Shown: piece by piece, positions 9,170 to 19,228 of the stretch
Layout: each line of letters opens with the position of its first letter
Position numbering within the stretch: position 1 is the stretch's first letter
NCBI RefSeq assembly: GCF_000317795.1
Contig: NC_019791.1
Span: 62,001-126,000 of the forward strand
Direction of reading: 5' to 3'
Length of the DNA stretch: 64,000 bases
From: Caldisphaera lagunensis DSM 15908
GTDB lineage: Archaea; Thermoproteota; Thermoprotei_A; Sulfolobales; Acidilobaceae
Notes under the pieces: model-generated
What the model was told of the DNA's origin: nothing
What the model saw: the letters and a program-made list of their open reading frames with translations, nothing else
Databases searched by the model: none
Made by a program: the position numbers and the translations under genes

Positions 9170-9923
9170 TCTCATGTGGGTACATACCTAATGCTGTTGG
9201 GCTATTAACTCCTGGAGCAAATGATTGATCTAAGTGATCCATATCAATGCTTATGTAAATTCCATCAGTATTTTCTTTAACTTTATTTATTTCATAAAAT
9301 ACATCTTTAAGATCATCAATTATTTGATCTCTATAAAATACTTTTATTCCATATTTTTTAGCGATTTCTTTCATATAGCTGGGATTAGAATAATTTGATA
9401 TTCCTATTTCAATAACATTAAATTTTTCTTTATTATCTTTTAATAATTCATTTAACCATGATCCACTTGTTAATCCTTCCTTTACCTCCCTTAAATCATA
9501 ATGTGCATCAAATATAATTAATCCTATTTTATTATAAAATTTTGATAGGCTTAATAATATACTTTTTGTTATCGAATGATCACCACCTAAAAATATAACT
9601 GGATTTTTTTCCTTAATTTTTTTGAAAACATCATCGCAAACACTAATAATTCTTCTCGAAGTTTCATTTAAATCTCCTGGAGAAATCCTTACGTTACCTA
9701 AATCGTTAAATCCGAATTTAATTTCATTTAATTCATAGACATCAGTTCTTAGACTATATAATTCATTTCTAATAGATTGCGGAGCAAACCTTGCTCCAGG
9801 CTTTCCTGCTGTTGACCAATCCCATGGAATTCCTATTAAAGGAATAGACTTTTCAAAATCTTTGATTTTTTTATCTTTTTCATCTCTAATAAAGCTATTA
9901 CTTGGTTCTTCGAGGTAATTCAT
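9009..9923 (-). CDS. hutG: Formimidoylglutamase-like ureohydrolase
   Basis: 304 residues of the arginase/agmatinase fold. Mn-binding motifs are present in order: GGDHS (113-117), DAHYD (139-143) and SIDMDHLD (225-232). The sequence could equally be an agmatinase or arginase. The original overlap with hutI and the divergent hutU-hutH genes make N-formimidoyl-glutamate the likely substrate, giving glutamate and formamide as the last step of histidine degradation. The start ATG at 9923 has GGTGA upstream (ATTGGTGAAAATATG) with an AT-rich TATA-like TATAAATA about 25 bases before it. Confidence 0.85.
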   Translation of the reverse strand: MNYLEEPSNSFIRDEKDKKIKDFEKSIPLIGIPWDWSTAGKPGARFAPQSIRNELYSLRTDVYELNEIKFGFNDLGNVRISPGDLNETSRRIISVCDDVFKKIKEKNPVIFLGGDHSITKSILLSLSKFYNKIGLIIFDAHYDLREVKEGLTSGSWLNELLKDNKEKFNVIEIGISNYSNPSYMKEIAKKYGIKVFYRDQIIDDLKDVFYEINKVKENTDGIYISIDMDHLDQSFAPGVNSPTALGMYPHETIKIINEITRNSKILGIDTTEVSPPYDINNNTSRLAAKLLLYSINSYLGNKNG

Positions 9924-10141
9924 ATTTTCACCAATAATTTTATTTATATTTAGATTAAAATGTTTTTATAATATAAAGAAAATTTGATTAATTATAATAT
10001 AAAAATTAAAAGAAGGAAACCAACCTTTTGGAAGAAAGTTATAATTATAAATCATTTTTATATAGTTAATGAATTTAATATTTTTGATTTAAAAAGAAAT
10101 ACGTTTATTTTTAGAAATGAGTAGATAAATTGGTGCTTGAT
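9924..10141. promoter_or_regulatory. Divergent promoter region of hutG and hutU
   Basis: 218 bases separate the two divergent hut operons. Leftward, TATAAATA lies just upstream of the hutG ribosome-binding site. Rightward, TTTAAAAA at 10088-10095 is a plausible TATA box for hutU. No clear operator palindrome was found; a shared regulator of both operons would be expected to bind here. Confidence 0.45.
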
Positions 10142-11872
10142 ATGGTTAGCAGTGAAACATTAAAGAAATATGAAAATAGACCTATTTTGAAATTGATACA
10201 GGAGGGATATTATAATCCTGAAGAGAGACTTAAGGTTAGGCATATTGAAGGATGGGAAATACATACAAAAATAGGTTGGCAAACAGAAGGAATTTTAAGA
10301 ATGCTATTCCATGTGTTAGATCCTGATGTAGCAAAGGACCCTGAACATTTAATTGTTTATGGAGGAACAGGTAAAGCGGCTAGGGATTGGAATTCTTTTG
10401 AATTAATTTCAGATTCGTTAATGGAATTAAAAGAAGATGAAACCTTAGTTGTACAAAGCGGTAAGCCTGTTGCAATTTTCAAGACAAGTAAATATGCACC
10501 AAGAGTATTAATTAGCAATGCGATGCTAGTCCCAAAGTGGGCTGATTTCAATTATTTCAAGGAGTTAGAAGAAAGAGGATTAACTATGTTTGGTCAAATG
10601 ACTGCAGGTTCATGGAATTATATAGGTTCACAAGGTATAATTCAAGGAACCTATGAAACAATTGCAGCAGCTGCAAAGCTTTATTTTAATGGTTCATTAG
10701 AAGGCAAAATTGTTTTAAGTTCAGGCCTTGGAGAAATGGGAGGAGCCCAACCATTAGCTATTACAATGAATGGGGGTATAGGAATAATAGTTGAAGTAGA
10801 TAAAAAAATGATAGATAGGAGATTAAGATTTAAGTATTTAGATACGTGGACTGATAGCATAGATAAGGCATTAGATTTAGCGTTAACATATAAACAAAAG
10901 AAACAGCCAATTAGCATTGGATTACTAGGCAATGCAGCTGAAATATATCCAGAATTATTAAGGAGAGGCTTTATACCAGATATTGTTACCGATCAGACTC
11001 CTGCACATGATCCTCTAATTTATATACCTGAAGGATTAAGCTTAGAAGAAGCTGATAAGCTAAGACAAAACAATCCGCAAAAATACATTGAATTATCAAT
11101 GAAAAGCATGAAGAAAACTGTGGAAACAATGGTAGAATTTCAGAGGAGAGGGGCAATAGCATTTGATTATGGAAACAATATAAGAAGGATGGCATATGAT
11201 GCAGGTTTTAAGGATGCATTCCAAATTCCTGGATATGTGCCATTATTTATAAGACCATTATTTGAAGAGGGTAGAGGACCATTTAGATACACAAGCTTAA
11301 CAGGTAATCCCAAAGACATTTATAGACTTGATGATGAATTATTAGCAATGTTTAGTGAAAATAAATTCTTAGTAAATTGGATTGAAAAGGCACATAAATA
11401 CATACAATTCCAAGGTTTGCCTGCTAGAGTGATTTACTTAGGTTACGGTGAAAGAGATAAGTTTGGAAAATTAATGAATGAACTCGTTAGAATAGGAGAA
11501 ATTGGACCTATGTGGATAGGAAGAGACCATCATGATACAGGAGCTGTTGCAAGTCCTTATAGAGAAACTGAAGCGATGAAAGATGGTAGTGATGCAATTG
11601 GAGATTGGCCAATATTAAATGCATTATTAAATGCATCAGCAGGGGCAACATGGGTCGCATTTCATCATGGTGGAGGAGTTGGTATAGGATATTCAATACA
11701 TGCAGGTTTTGGGTTGGTTTTAGATGGGAGCCAAGAAAGTTATGAAAGGGCTGAAAGGGTATTAACTGTAGATCCAGGCATAGGAGTTGTTAGGCATGCT
11801 GATGCAGGATATGAGAGAGCAAGAGAAACGTTGTGCAAAAAAGGTATAAAGTCCCCCTCAATTAAATGCTAA
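10142..11872 (+). CDS. hutU: Urocanate hydratase
   Basis: 576 residues from ATG 10142, slightly longer than typical bacterial enzymes (~550). It hydrates urocanate to imidazolonepropionate using tightly bound NAD+. Conserved stretches include [42 protein letters not shown] and the C-terminal [16 protein letters not shown] and [11 protein letters not shown] motifs. The frame extends to TTG 10130, but GGTG at 10132-10135 is six bases before ATG 10142, which I prefer. It is the first gene of a rightward run with hutH and a lysA-like gene. Confidence 0.96.
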   Translation: MVSSETLKKYENRPILKLIQEGYYNPEERLKVRHIEGWEIHTKIGWQTEGILRMLFHVLDPDVAKDPEHLIVYGGTGKAARDWNSFELISDSLMELKEDETLVVQSGKPVAIFKTSKYAPRVLISNAMLVPKWADFNYFKELEERGLTMFGQMTAGSWNYIGSQGIIQGTYETIAAAAKLYFNGSLEGKIVLSSGLGEMGGAQPLAITMNGGIGIIVEVDKKMIDRRLRFKYLDTWTDSIDKALDLALTYKQKKQPISIGLLGNAAEIYPELLRRGFIPDIVTDQTPAHDPLIYIPEGLSLEEADKLRQNNPQKYIELSMKSMKKTVETMVEFQRRGAIAFDYGNNIRRMAYDAGFKDAFQIPGYVPLFIRPLFEEGRGPFRYTSLTGNPKDIYRLDDELLAMFSENKFLVNWIEKAHKYIQFQGLPARVIYLGYGERDKFGKLMNELVRIGEIGPMWIGRDHHDTGAVASPYRETEAMKDGSDAIGDWPILNALLNASAGATWVAFHHGGGVGIGYSIHAGFGLVLDGSQESYERAERVLTVDPGIGVVRHADAGYERARETLCKKGIKSPSIKC

Positions 11873-11882
11873 GGTGTTAATA

Positions 11883-13283
11883 TTGTTATGCAAAAACGAA
11901 ATAAGCCTTGATGATTTTTTCAAAATTCTATTTTCTAATGAAAAAATATCTATTTGCGAAGAAAGATTAAACAAAATTAAGAGATCTAGAGAAGTCTATG
12001 AAACTGAGGGGAAAAAAGGTAAAGTATATGGATATTCAACAAGTTTGGGAGCTTTATTAAATAAAGAAAATGCTTATACAGAAGAGAGAGAAAAAATTAT
12101 ATTGAAAGAACATGATACAGGTATAGGAAAAAATGTGCCTTATTTGTTAGTTAAGGCGGCAATGCTTGTTAGGCTAATACAGCTAAGTAATGGTAATTCG
12201 CCTATAAGACAAGAAGTAGTGAATAGATTAATAGATGCAATCAATTATGATATTATACCAACTGTATCAATATTAGGAAGTGTTGGGGCTAGCGGTGATT
12301 TAGCCCCTTTAGCTAGGATATTTAGATGTATAATTTATGGAGAAGGAAGCGCCTATTATAAAGGGAAAGTAGTTAATTGCGTTGATGCTCTTAAAGAAAA
12401 AGGACTTAATGTTATGAATTTAATTCCTGGAGAGGCCTTGGCTTTAATCAATAGTAATGCCTTTAGCACTGCGTTTAGCATTATCAATGCTTATATAACT
12501 GAAAGACTTGCTTATGCATCATTAGATATTGCAAAAAAATCCTTAAAGATAACTGGCTGTAATAATGAGCATTTTTCAGATGCAGTTTATGAAACAAAGA
12601 AACAAATGGGAGTAAAAAAGGTTATTGATATGTTAAATAATTCATGTGAAGAAACTCCCAGGTTACAAGATCCATATAGTATTAGATGTCTGCCTCAAAT
12701 ATATGGAGCTCTATTTGATACACTAGAATTCAGTAAAAGCATTTTGAAGAACGAGATGAATTCATCATCAGATAATCCAATTATCTATGAAAATAAAGTT
12801 TATCATGCTTGTCAATTTCATGCGATATATTCAGCATTAATATCAGATTTTTTGAAAATAGCAATTATTCCGGTAATGAATTCTATAGAAAGGAGAATAT
12901 CGCAAATCTTAGATGGAAAGATAAATAGAGTAAACGACTTTTTACTTAAGGAAAATAGTGTTGTAGGTGCAATGATAATGCAATACACTTCTGCTGCGTT
13001 AAATGCGTATTCAAGAGGATCAAGCATATCAATGTCATCTCATTCCGTGCCAACAAGTGGTACTCAAGAAGACATTGTATCTATGGCTCCAAATTCCTCC
13101 ATTGAGTTATTAAAAATGAACAGTTTATTTCTAAAAATCATAGCTGTAGAATTAGCTTTATATAAATATTACAATTCCAAGGATTTACCAGATCCCAGAA
13201 TACTCTTAGAGGAATCATTTAGTGAAATCATTAACAATTATAATTTAAAAAATTTTTCAGAATTTTTGAATTATTTCTTTTAA
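11883..13283 (+). CDS. hutH: Histidine ammonia-lyase
   Basis: About 466 residues, somewhat shorter than bacterial HutH (~500-510). It eliminates ammonia from histidine to give urocanate. The Ala-Ser-Gly triad that cyclises into the MIO prosthetic group is present in GSVGASGDLAPL, and the catalytic Tyr loop in YGYSTSLGAL. SSSDNPI and SGTQEDIVSM are further family motifs. The open frame begins at GTG 11874, directly after hutU, but that GTG is part of the ribosome-binding site GGTG (11873-11876). TTG 11883 is correctly spaced and is preferred. Confidence 0.95.
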   Translation: MLCKNEISLDDFFKILFSNEKISICEERLNKIKRSREVYETEGKKGKVYGYSTSLGALLNKENAYTEEREKIILKEHDTGIGKNVPYLLVKAAMLVRLIQLSNGNSPIRQEVVNRLIDAINYDIIPTVSILGSVGASGDLAPLARIFRCIIYGEGSAYYKGKVVNCVDALKEKGLNVMNLIPGEALALINSNAFSTAFSIINAYITERLAYASLDIAKKSLKITGCNNEHFSDAVYETKKQMGVKKVIDMLNNSCEETPRLQDPYSIRCLPQIYGALFDTLEFSKSILKNEMNSSSDNPIIYENKVYHACQFHAIYSALISDFLKIAIIPVMNSIERRISQILDGKINRVNDFLLKENSVVGAMIMQYTSAALNAYSRGSSISMSSHSVPTSGTQEDIVSMAPNSSIELLKMNSLFLKIIAVELALYKYYNSKDLPDPRILLEESFSEIINNYNLKNFSEFLNYFF

Positions 13284-13337
13284 TTGGGTTATAATAAAAA
13301 TTTAATCTTAAACGATTTTTTTATAACAGGGATCACT

Positions 13338-14540
13338 TTGAGTATTGATAAAAATTTAATAATGGATTTAGTGAAAAAATTTGGAACTCCACTTTATATA
13401 ACAGATGTGGACATAGTAAAACAGAACTATGAAAATGTTTATAAATCATTTAAAGAAAATTTTGGTAAGAATTTCAAAATTTATTATGCAATGAAAGCAA
13501 ACTTTAATCCATTTATTTTGGAAACGCTAAAAGAATTAGGCTCTGGGGTAGATGCTGCATCTCCATATGAATTTTTGCTTGCTAAAAAAGTTGGCTTTAG
13601 AGATAAAGAAATTTCTTTTGCCCCTCCAAACGCATCAAGAGAAGAAATAGCTCTTGCTAGCGAAAATGGTATAGGCACATTGATATTTGATTCATTAGAT
13701 ATGATAAATACGGCAAAGGGGATTCATTTTGATAACTATGGTATTAGAATTAATCCAGGTATAGAGGCAGGTTTTAATGAAAAGGTAATGACTGGTAAGG
13801 CATACTCAAAATTTGGAATTGATATATCTCATATAAGGGATGCAATAGATAAGGCAAATGAAATAAAAATTGAAATAAATGGGTTTCATGCTCATATAGG
13901 TTCTAATATATTGGACTATGAACCATATAAATTGCTTATGGAAAGATTTAAAGAATTGTCTAAATTTCTAATGAAAAAGAATTTTATAGATATGGGTGGA
14001 GGTTTTGGGTATGATTATTATAATGGAAAACATTATGATATCAGTAAAATTTCAAAAGCCATTTCAGAAAATTTTCCAATGGAATTTAATGAATTAAGGT
14101 TAGAACCTGGTAGATATTTAGTTGTAAATGCAACAGTTTTGTTATCAAAAATAAATGGGGTTAAAGAAATGGGAAATAAAAAATACATACAAATAGATGC
14201 TGGTATGAATTCATTAATTAGACCAGCTTTATATAATGCATATCATCGCGTTGAATTAATAAATGGAGATAGTAATGATGAAAAAGAAGTATTTGATGTA
14301 GTTGGCCCCATTTGTGAATCAGACGATTACATAGCATTAAATGTTAGACTTAAGAGACCTAAGATAGGAGACTATTTAATAATACATGATGTAGGTGCTT
14401 ATGGGGTCTCAATGGCTTCAAATTACAATTTGAGACCAATACCTGCTGAGGTTATATTGAAAAATGGCAAAATTATTGGAATAAAAGAAAGAGATGACTT
14501 GGATAGTATAATAAATAAATATAAGATTTATAATTTATAA
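13338..14540 (+). CDS. lysA: Diaminopimelate decarboxylase-like PLP enzyme (fold-type III)
   Basis: About 400 residues. The PLP lysine is in YYAMKAN (Lys71 counted from the longest frame). Further motifs are the His of HAHIGSN, the phosphate-binding GGGFGYDY, EPGRY, and the dimer-completing Cys motif GPICESDD, which fits diaminopimelate decarboxylases. The frame is open from TTG 13284 right after hutH, but the family N-terminus (KFGTPLYITD) lies close to TTG 13338 or ATG 13362; the start is uncertain. Its place behind hutH is odd for a lysine-biosynthesis gene, and no other diaminopimelate-pathway gene is in the window. A related decarboxylase for another amino acid is possible. Confidence 0.75.
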   Translation: MSIDKNLIMDLVKKFGTPLYITDVDIVKQNYENVYKSFKENFGKNFKIYYAMKANFNPFILETLKELGSGVDAASPYEFLLAKKVGFRDKEISFAPPNASREEIALASENGIGTLIFDSLDMINTAKGIHFDNYGIRINPGIEAGFNEKVMTGKAYSKFGIDISHIRDAIDKANEIKIEINGFHAHIGSNILDYEPYKLLMERFKELSKFLMKKNFIDMGGGFGYDYYNGKHYDISKISKAISENFPMEFNELRLEPGRYLVVNATVLLSKINGVKEMGNKKYIQIDAGMNSLIRPALYNAYHRVELINGDSNDEKEVFDVVGPICESDDYIALNVRLKRPKIGDYLIIHDVGAYGVSMASNYNLRPIPAEVILKNGKIIGIKERDDLDSIINKYKIYNL

Positions 14541-14703
14541 CTTAGGAAAAATATGGAATAGCCTTTTTAAAGATTTTACCAAAACAATCTCATAGCTAGC
14601 ATATAAATTATCGAGTGTAATGCATTTTAATATATTGAAATAATTATCATAAAAATTAAGAGATCTTTTTTATTATAATGAAAAGAGCTAGAACATAGGG
14701 ATT

Positions 14704-14733
14704 AGAGGTTTCAAGCAGGGATATCAAACCTCT
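14704..14733. repeat. Inverted repeat AGAGGTTT/AAACCTCT
   Basis: Perfect 8-bp arms (14704-14711 and 14726-14733) around a 14-base loop. It is followed 20 bases later by a second hairpin. The GC-containing arms stand out in AT-rich DNA. Confidence 0.55.
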
Positions 14734-14753
14734 GTAAACAATTTCTTCTTACC

Positions 14754-14770
14754 CCCTATTTCATATAGGG
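14754..14770. repeat. Inverted repeat CCCTAT/ATAGGG
   Basis: Perfect 6-bp arms around a 5-base loop. Together with the preceding hairpin it could be an RNA structure, a terminator for one of the convergent genes, or the end of a decayed insertion sequence. Confidence 0.5.
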
Positions 14771-14939
14771 CATAATATAACGTTCTATTGATAGGATTTT
14801 TGCTTTTGATGATGAGAAGTCTAGGTTGATCTAGTAATCAGGAAATCCTATTTCGCTAAGTGATATTTTATCAGAAAGGGTAAAGAAGTACATTTTAAAT
14901 AATGAAAATAAAAATTAAAATAATTGTATATTTTTTAAT

Positions 14940-16475
14940 TTAATATTCATATTTCTTTCCAGCTTCATATCCCCAGTAATAGAACATCAAGGAAACTATG
15001 ATAAATAGTATATTATCATATGGGAATGGTATTTTGTTTAAATTGCTGCTTCCGAAATATGAAATTATCATTGTTGAAATTAAATATAATGGTAGCCAAC
15101 CTCCGGCAATGAAATCTCCCCTTTTAATTCCTACACTTTTATGATAATAAATGATGAACAGCAAACCTATGAGAACAGATATTCCAGCAATAAATACTGC
15201 ACTCCACCCTGACCAATAAATTAATAGACCTCCTATAACAAAAGCTATTGGAGAAAGTACCTTGAATGCAGGTATTCTGAATGGTCTATTCTCATTAGGA
15301 TACCTAGATCTAAATACAGCAACACTAATAGCTAAGGGTGCATATGAGAAAATGAAGGCATCTATCAGGACTGTAAATATTGTTTCAAAAGATGGTAAAA
15401 GAAGTAAATAAATTATTGATAATACAAATATTAATATGTTAGATATGTATGGTACACCTTCTTTATTTAATTTTGAAAAGATCTTAGGGAAGTATCTATC
15501 GTAAACTGATAAAGAATAGCCAACCCTAGATGCACCCCCGAAATAAATTAATGCATCTGTATATGAGGCAATAATTGTTCCTGCAATCATTAAAAATATA
15601 AATATAAGAAGCAAATTTGATGGAATCCTAACTGATGTTAAAGCAGTTATATAAGGATAAGGCAGGCTTATTAATGAAGACCATTGAGAGGGATTACTTA
15701 TTACTTTATCAGTAACCCCGAGAAATGCAATACTTTCTACCAAATAAATTATCATTGTTATTATTAAAGATGCTATAACAGCTTTAGGTATGAACTTCCC
15801 TGGATCTTTTACCTCTTCTGAATAATTTACTGGCTGTTTAAAACCTGCATATGCTAAAATTGTAGATGTTACCGCAGTAAAGAAACCAATAGCCCCCAGA
15901 TTAACAGGCATAAAACCTCCTAAAGACGGTGAGTTGAAGTTTTTAGCATTAAAGAATGCAAATAAAGCTAAAACAGGTATCATAACCATAATTATTTTTA
16001 AAACTGTTAAATAATTGTTTATATTTCCTATTAAACCAACATGTTTGTTGTTTATTAAATAAGTTATTAAGGCTATTACCGCGCTTACTATTATACCTAA
16101 AATCGTTAAAAAACCTGATTTATACAATGATGGGAAATAATATGCTAAATATTCAACGAAGGCTATTATAGAACTGGGGGTAACTAATGCATACCCTAAA
16201 AATGCTGACCACCCGTTTATTGATCCTGCTATTGGTCCATTGCTCTTAGCAGGATAGTAAGCGATGCCTCCAGCTCTTGGCCACATCGTTCCTAATTCTA
16301 TAACAACTAATGCAACTGGTACAATTAATAAAAAAGCAACAATCCAAGATAGTATTCCCGCAGGGCCGTCATAACCTAAAACATAAACAGGGATAAATGC
16401 AACTGCATCTCCAATAATGGCTCCTAAAGTCAAGAATAATACATGCCAAAATCCCAACTCCTTCCTAAAGCCCAT
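14940..16475 (-). CDS. APC-family amino-acid permease
   Basis: 511 residues, very hydrophobic, with 12 or more predicted membrane segments. The start (LGFWHVLFLTLGAIIGDAVAF) matches the APC-family first helix with its unwound GAIIG segment, and PGKFIPKAVIAS follows the cytoplasmic loop typical of these transporters. It probably imports an amino acid by cation symport. Histidine is an attractive guess because it converges with the hut genes, but substrate cannot be read from sequence. The ATG at 16475 has GGTGGT three bases upstream. Confidence 0.85.
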   Translation of the reverse strand: MGFRKELGFWHVLFLTLGAIIGDAVAFIPVYVLGYDGPAGILSWIVAFLLIVPVALVVIELGTMWPRAGGIAYYPAKSNGPIAGSINGWSAFLGYALVTPSSIIAFVEYLAYYFPSLYKSGFLTILGIIVSAVIALITYLINNKHVGLIGNINNYLTVLKIIMVMIPVLALFAFFNAKNFNSPSLGGFMPVNLGAIGFFTAVTSTILAYAGFKQPVNYSEEVKDPGKFIPKAVIASLIITMIIYLVESIAFLGVTDKVISNPSQWSSLISLPYPYITALTSVRIPSNLLLIFIFLMIAGTIIASYTDALIYFGGASRVGYSLSVYDRYFPKIFSKLNKEGVPYISNILIFVLSIIYLLLLPSFETIFTVLIDAFIFSYAPLAISVAVFRSRYPNENRPFRIPAFKVLSPIAFVIGGLLIYWSGWSAVFIAGISVLIGLLFIIYYHKSVGIKRGDFIAGGWLPLYLISTMIISYFGSSNLNKIPFPYDNILFIIVSLMFYYWGYEAGKKYEY

Positions 16476-17009
16476 GTGACCACCAAAAATACATATACTT
16501 ACAGGTTTATAAATTTTATTTTGTAATATTTATTTATAAAAAGAAATTATTAAATTCTCATATTTTTAGAATAATCAATAGAAATTTTATTAAGCAAATA
16601 GTCATTAAGTTTTATGGCATTTTTTATTATATATTCTTACTAATTTAAATACTTATATTGATTCTTTTGTCCTTCGTTACAACTTATTAAAAATTACAAT
16701 TTAATTTTAAGATATCAATCATGATTAAATTATTTGTATTATGATTAATGAATCTGTTTTTATTGTTATTAAAAATTTTAATAATAAAACTTGATATTTT
16801 TAATCTTATTAAAACTTTTTAAATATATTTAAATGGATTAACTAAAACATATATTGCGTTTATCAACCTATATCAACTATTAAAAAGCTTAGATCACTGA
16901 TAAGTTCTAATAGTTTCTCAACAAAAGAAACCCTTATCTTTGTAGAGGAGGTTAGTTAATCATAAGTTAATTTAGTAAAAATATATAAAAAATTTATATT
17001 AAACATATA
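16476..17009. other. Gene-free AT-rich region
   Basis: About 530 bases of very AT-rich sequence. I see no frame, tRNA-like fold or clear repeat. It should contain the permease promoter next to 16475. Confidence 0.5.
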
Positions 17010-17363
17010 TTAAATTTGATAATTTTCTATGTATTCCTTTAATGCAACCGCATTATTGTAATTTTTTTCCTTAGTTGAATATAAAAATGTTACATTTTTG
17101 TTATTCTTTATTATTTCTAATAATTTATTTACAATATCTTTTTTATTATTGAGTTCTTGATAATATCTATTTTTAAATTCTTCCCATTTGTTTGGATCAT
17201 GATGAAACCATTTCCTTAGCTCATTACTGGGTGCAATTTCTTTAAGCCAAAGATCAATCTTTTTTTCTTCTTTTTTAATACCTCTAGGCCATAATCTTTC
17301 AACCAATATTCTGAGACCATCCTCTTCATCAACTTTATCATAAACTCTCTTAAGCTTTATCAT
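17010..17363 (-). CDS. DUF488 (YeaO-like) family protein
   Basis: 117 residues, full length for the family. The hallmarks are RVYD near the N-terminus, [34 protein letters not shown] and a final [14 protein letters not shown] segment. The function of the family is not established; the conserved Arg/Trp/His residues suggest a small enzyme or nucleic-acid-associated role. It is a single-gene unit with an ATG at 17363. Confidence 0.85.
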   Translation of the reverse strand: MIKLKRVYDKVDEEDGLRILVERLWPRGIKKEEKKIDLWLKEIAPSNELRKWFHHDPNKWEEFKNRYYQELNNKKDIVNKLLEIIKNNKNVTFLYSTKEKNYNNAVALKEYIENYQI

Positions 17364-17600
17364 AATAATCCCAATTAAAAAATGTATCGTATAATTAATA
17401 AATTTTGTTACATAAATTCTTTTATTAATTTAATACGAAAGTCATTTAATAAAAATAATGTGGAAGTTGTATAAGCAATTAAAATCAAACAAAACCTATT
17501 TGTAATGAAATCCCTACTTAGGCTTCCTTTAGAAACGTGAAAAATCAAAGACAATTATGTAATCTTGGTTTTTAAATATAAATAAAATTTCTTATAAAAT

Positions 17601-17609
17601 TTTTAAATA
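17601..17609 (+). promoter_or_regulatory. TATA box of the MscS-like gene
   Basis: TTTTAAATA about 30 bases upstream of the GGTGA ribosome-binding site (17630-17634) of the MscS-like gene. Confidence 0.45.
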
Positions 17610-17638
17610 CAAATATTTATAATAAATATGGTGAAAAT

Positions 17639-18271
17639 ATGGTGAGCTCTACATCTACGAGTACAAATACTAAAGGCAGAACAGTAGGAGCAGGAAGAGC
17701 GATAGCGTTAACGATAGTTTACATAGTCATTTATGTTATAGTAAGTGCAATAACTAAGTATATAATAGAATCCTTACTACCATCATTTCACATATTCGCT
17801 GTGAAATATGAAGTATATGTACAAATACTACTAGCGTTGGCATTTGGATATCTAATCGTTAACGGATTTTCCTCAATATTCTATTATTCACTACTGTCGA
17901 AATATGGTCATCCAACAGCCGCCGCAATAAGAAACGTTGTAAGAATTATTGGAATTGGGGCATTAGCAGCTAGTATAGCAGGGGCTGTAGCTGGTGGCGC
18001 TGCAGGTGTTGCTTTAGGAGGATTTATTGGCATAGTAATAGGCTTTGCAACGCAACAGGTTCTAGGCCAAGCAGTTTCAGGTCTTTTCCTACTAATAGCT
18101 AGGCCTTTTAAAATAAATGACAATGTTAATATCGTTGGCGAAGATGGTATTGTGGAGGATGTCGCTACACTATTTACTACGGTAGTTAAAGCTGATGGTA
18201 CAAAAGTCTTAGTACCTAATAACTTGATAATAGGAAATAAAATTTATCTAAAGCAGCAACAAAAGAGTTGA
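17639..18271 (+). CDS. Small mechanosensitive channel, MscS family
   Basis: 210 residues with about four hydrophobic segments. The third, Gly/Ala-rich helix (residues ~105-140, with repeated AxxxG steps) is the pore-lining helix of MscS. It runs into the family's conserved link GFATQQVLGQAVSGLFLLIA and the beta domain (RPFKINDNV...EDGIVEDV...VPNNLI). The protein stops right after the beta domain and lacks the C-terminal cage of E. coli MscS. It would release solutes during osmotic down-shock. The first 20 residues are Ser/Thr-rich and cytoplasmic or external. Confidence 0.9.
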   Translation: MVSSTSTSTNTKGRTVGAGRAIALTIVYIVIYVIVSAITKYIIESLLPSFHIFAVKYEVYVQILLALAFGYLIVNGFSSIFYYSLLSKYGHPTAAAIRNVVRIIGIGALAASIAGAVAGGAAGVALGGFIGIVIGFATQQVLGQAVSGLFLLIARPFKINDNVNIVGEDGIVEDVATLFTTVVKADGTKVLVPNNLIIGNKIYLKQQQKS

Positions 18272-18300
18272 TAGATCGATTCATTAAATGTTAATGGATC

Positions 18301-18308
18301 TTTTTTTT
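18301..18308 (+). terminator. Oligo-T terminator after the MscS-like gene
   Basis: Eight T residues 30 bases past the stop, preceded by a weak stem (CATT/AATG around 18281-18296). Confidence 0.5.
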
Positions 18309-18810
18309 AAAAACTTTATATGATACAAAATTTATACTTAAATAGGCTTTCAATAGAAGTAAAATATAATTATGTAAAAATGAAGTCTCATTGTCTTAGA
18401 TTTTATCCTAATAACCAAAGCTGATAACTCTTGGTATTTGACAAGAAGTTATATTGTTAAGATTGGCAAGTCGAGACAAATATGGATTGATATGTCTTTC
18501 TAAGAAATAAAGTACCGTTGGGTTAAATATGGTCATGGTTTTCTTTGTTGCATTGAATTGAATCTATAAACTGTGATAGCTAAGTGCACCCTTAGTAAAA
18601 GGATTAGCTTTTACTATAATGATACCTGTTAATCTCTCTATTTTCAAGCGTGTAACTAAAGAAGTGATTTCATGTATAAGCCTAGGAAAGATTCTTGAGA
18701 TAAGGAAATTCTAAATTTATCTAGATTTTTTCATTGAAACAAAGCCAAAGAATTCCTATAATCAATACATTGATGGATTAAGATGAATTCCTTAAAGCAT
18801 GCTTCTATAT
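18309..18810. other. Gene-free region, possibly decayed coding sequence
   Basis: About 500 bases between convergent genes. The plus strand shows short stretches of coding-like codons broken by many stops, for example around 18590-18700. I cannot assign them to a family; they may be a worn insertion-sequence remnant or chance. Confidence 0.35.
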
Positions 18811-19113
18811 CTAGGTAAGTTCTTGGAATATTCTATGAAATGGTCTACCTTCTAAAATTGATGCCCCATACCCAGTTGTATCTCTAAATTCATTGCTAGA
18901 AACGAATTTTCTAAATGAATCTAAACTTTCCCACTCCGAATATATTAAATATTCTCTAGGTTCATCGACTCTTTTATATAATTTTGCATCAATGAACCCT
19001 ATCCTCATTTCTTTTAATTTTTTAACCATTTCAAAAAATATGCTTTCAAATTCTTTTTCATGATCTTCTTTAACTTTGTAATATAAACCTACGTTTACCG
19101 TTCTTTTAATCAT
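18811..19113 (-). CDS. ABM-domain (dimeric alpha-beta barrel) protein
   Basis: 100 residues with the ferredoxin-like pattern of the antibiotic-biosynthesis-monooxygenase superfamily: a first strand (VNVGLYYKVKEDH), a helix (EKEFESIFFEMVKKL), REYLIYSEWESLDSFRKFVSS in the middle, and a final helix. The 'W-x-S-x-x-x-F' stretch matches this group, which includes cofactor-free oxygenases and IsdG-type heme-degrading enzymes; the axial His of IsdG cannot be assigned by eye. In the reconstructed ancestral order it followed the small Cys-rich gene and the heme-oxygenase-like gene now at 26.9-28.1 kb. Confidence 0.75.
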   Translation of the reverse strand: MIKRTVNVGLYYKVKEDHEKEFESIFFEMVKKLKEMRIGFIDAKLYKRVDEPREYLIYSEWESLDSFRKFVSSNEFRDTTGYGASILEGRPFHRIFQELT

Positions 19114-19195
19114 TGCCCTTCCCAGAGAATCTTAAAATTGCAAAAATATATATTTTTACATTAAATCAAATTATTGATTATCAAATTAAGCATTT

Positions 19196-19217
19196 TTGTT
19201 AACTCCCCGGTTAACAA
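19196..19217. repeat. Palindrome TTGTTAAC-N6-GTTAACAA (left copy)
   Basis: Perfect 8-bp arms around TCCCCG. The same element sits at 26874-26895, and a variant (spacer CGGGGG) in aroA at 46047-46068. It lies 12 bases past the stop of the gene fragment, so it could act as a terminator hairpin or a protein-binding or recombination site. Confidence 0.75.
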
Positions 19218-19228
19218 TGATAATGTTT

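Larger units (their letters stand above)
14541..14939. other. Gene-free region with two hairpins
   Basis: About 400 bases between convergent genes lysA-like and the permease. No frame with coding character was seen. It contains two inverted repeats (listed separately) in its middle and may be the remains of a small non-coding or transposon-derived element. Confidence 0.5.

Noticed and set aside
10357-11195. Several antisense frames inside hutU
   Set aside because: They mirror the conserved hutU reading frame, and none has a credible ribosome-binding site or motif.
14806-14880. TGATGA box suggestive of a C/D-box RNA near 14808
   Set aside because: No matching CTGA D box or second box pair follows at suitable spacing.
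16476-17009. Possible origin or regulatory region because of extreme A+T content
   Set aside because: No repeated origin-box motifs, no Orc1/Cdc6 gene and no strong symmetry were seen.
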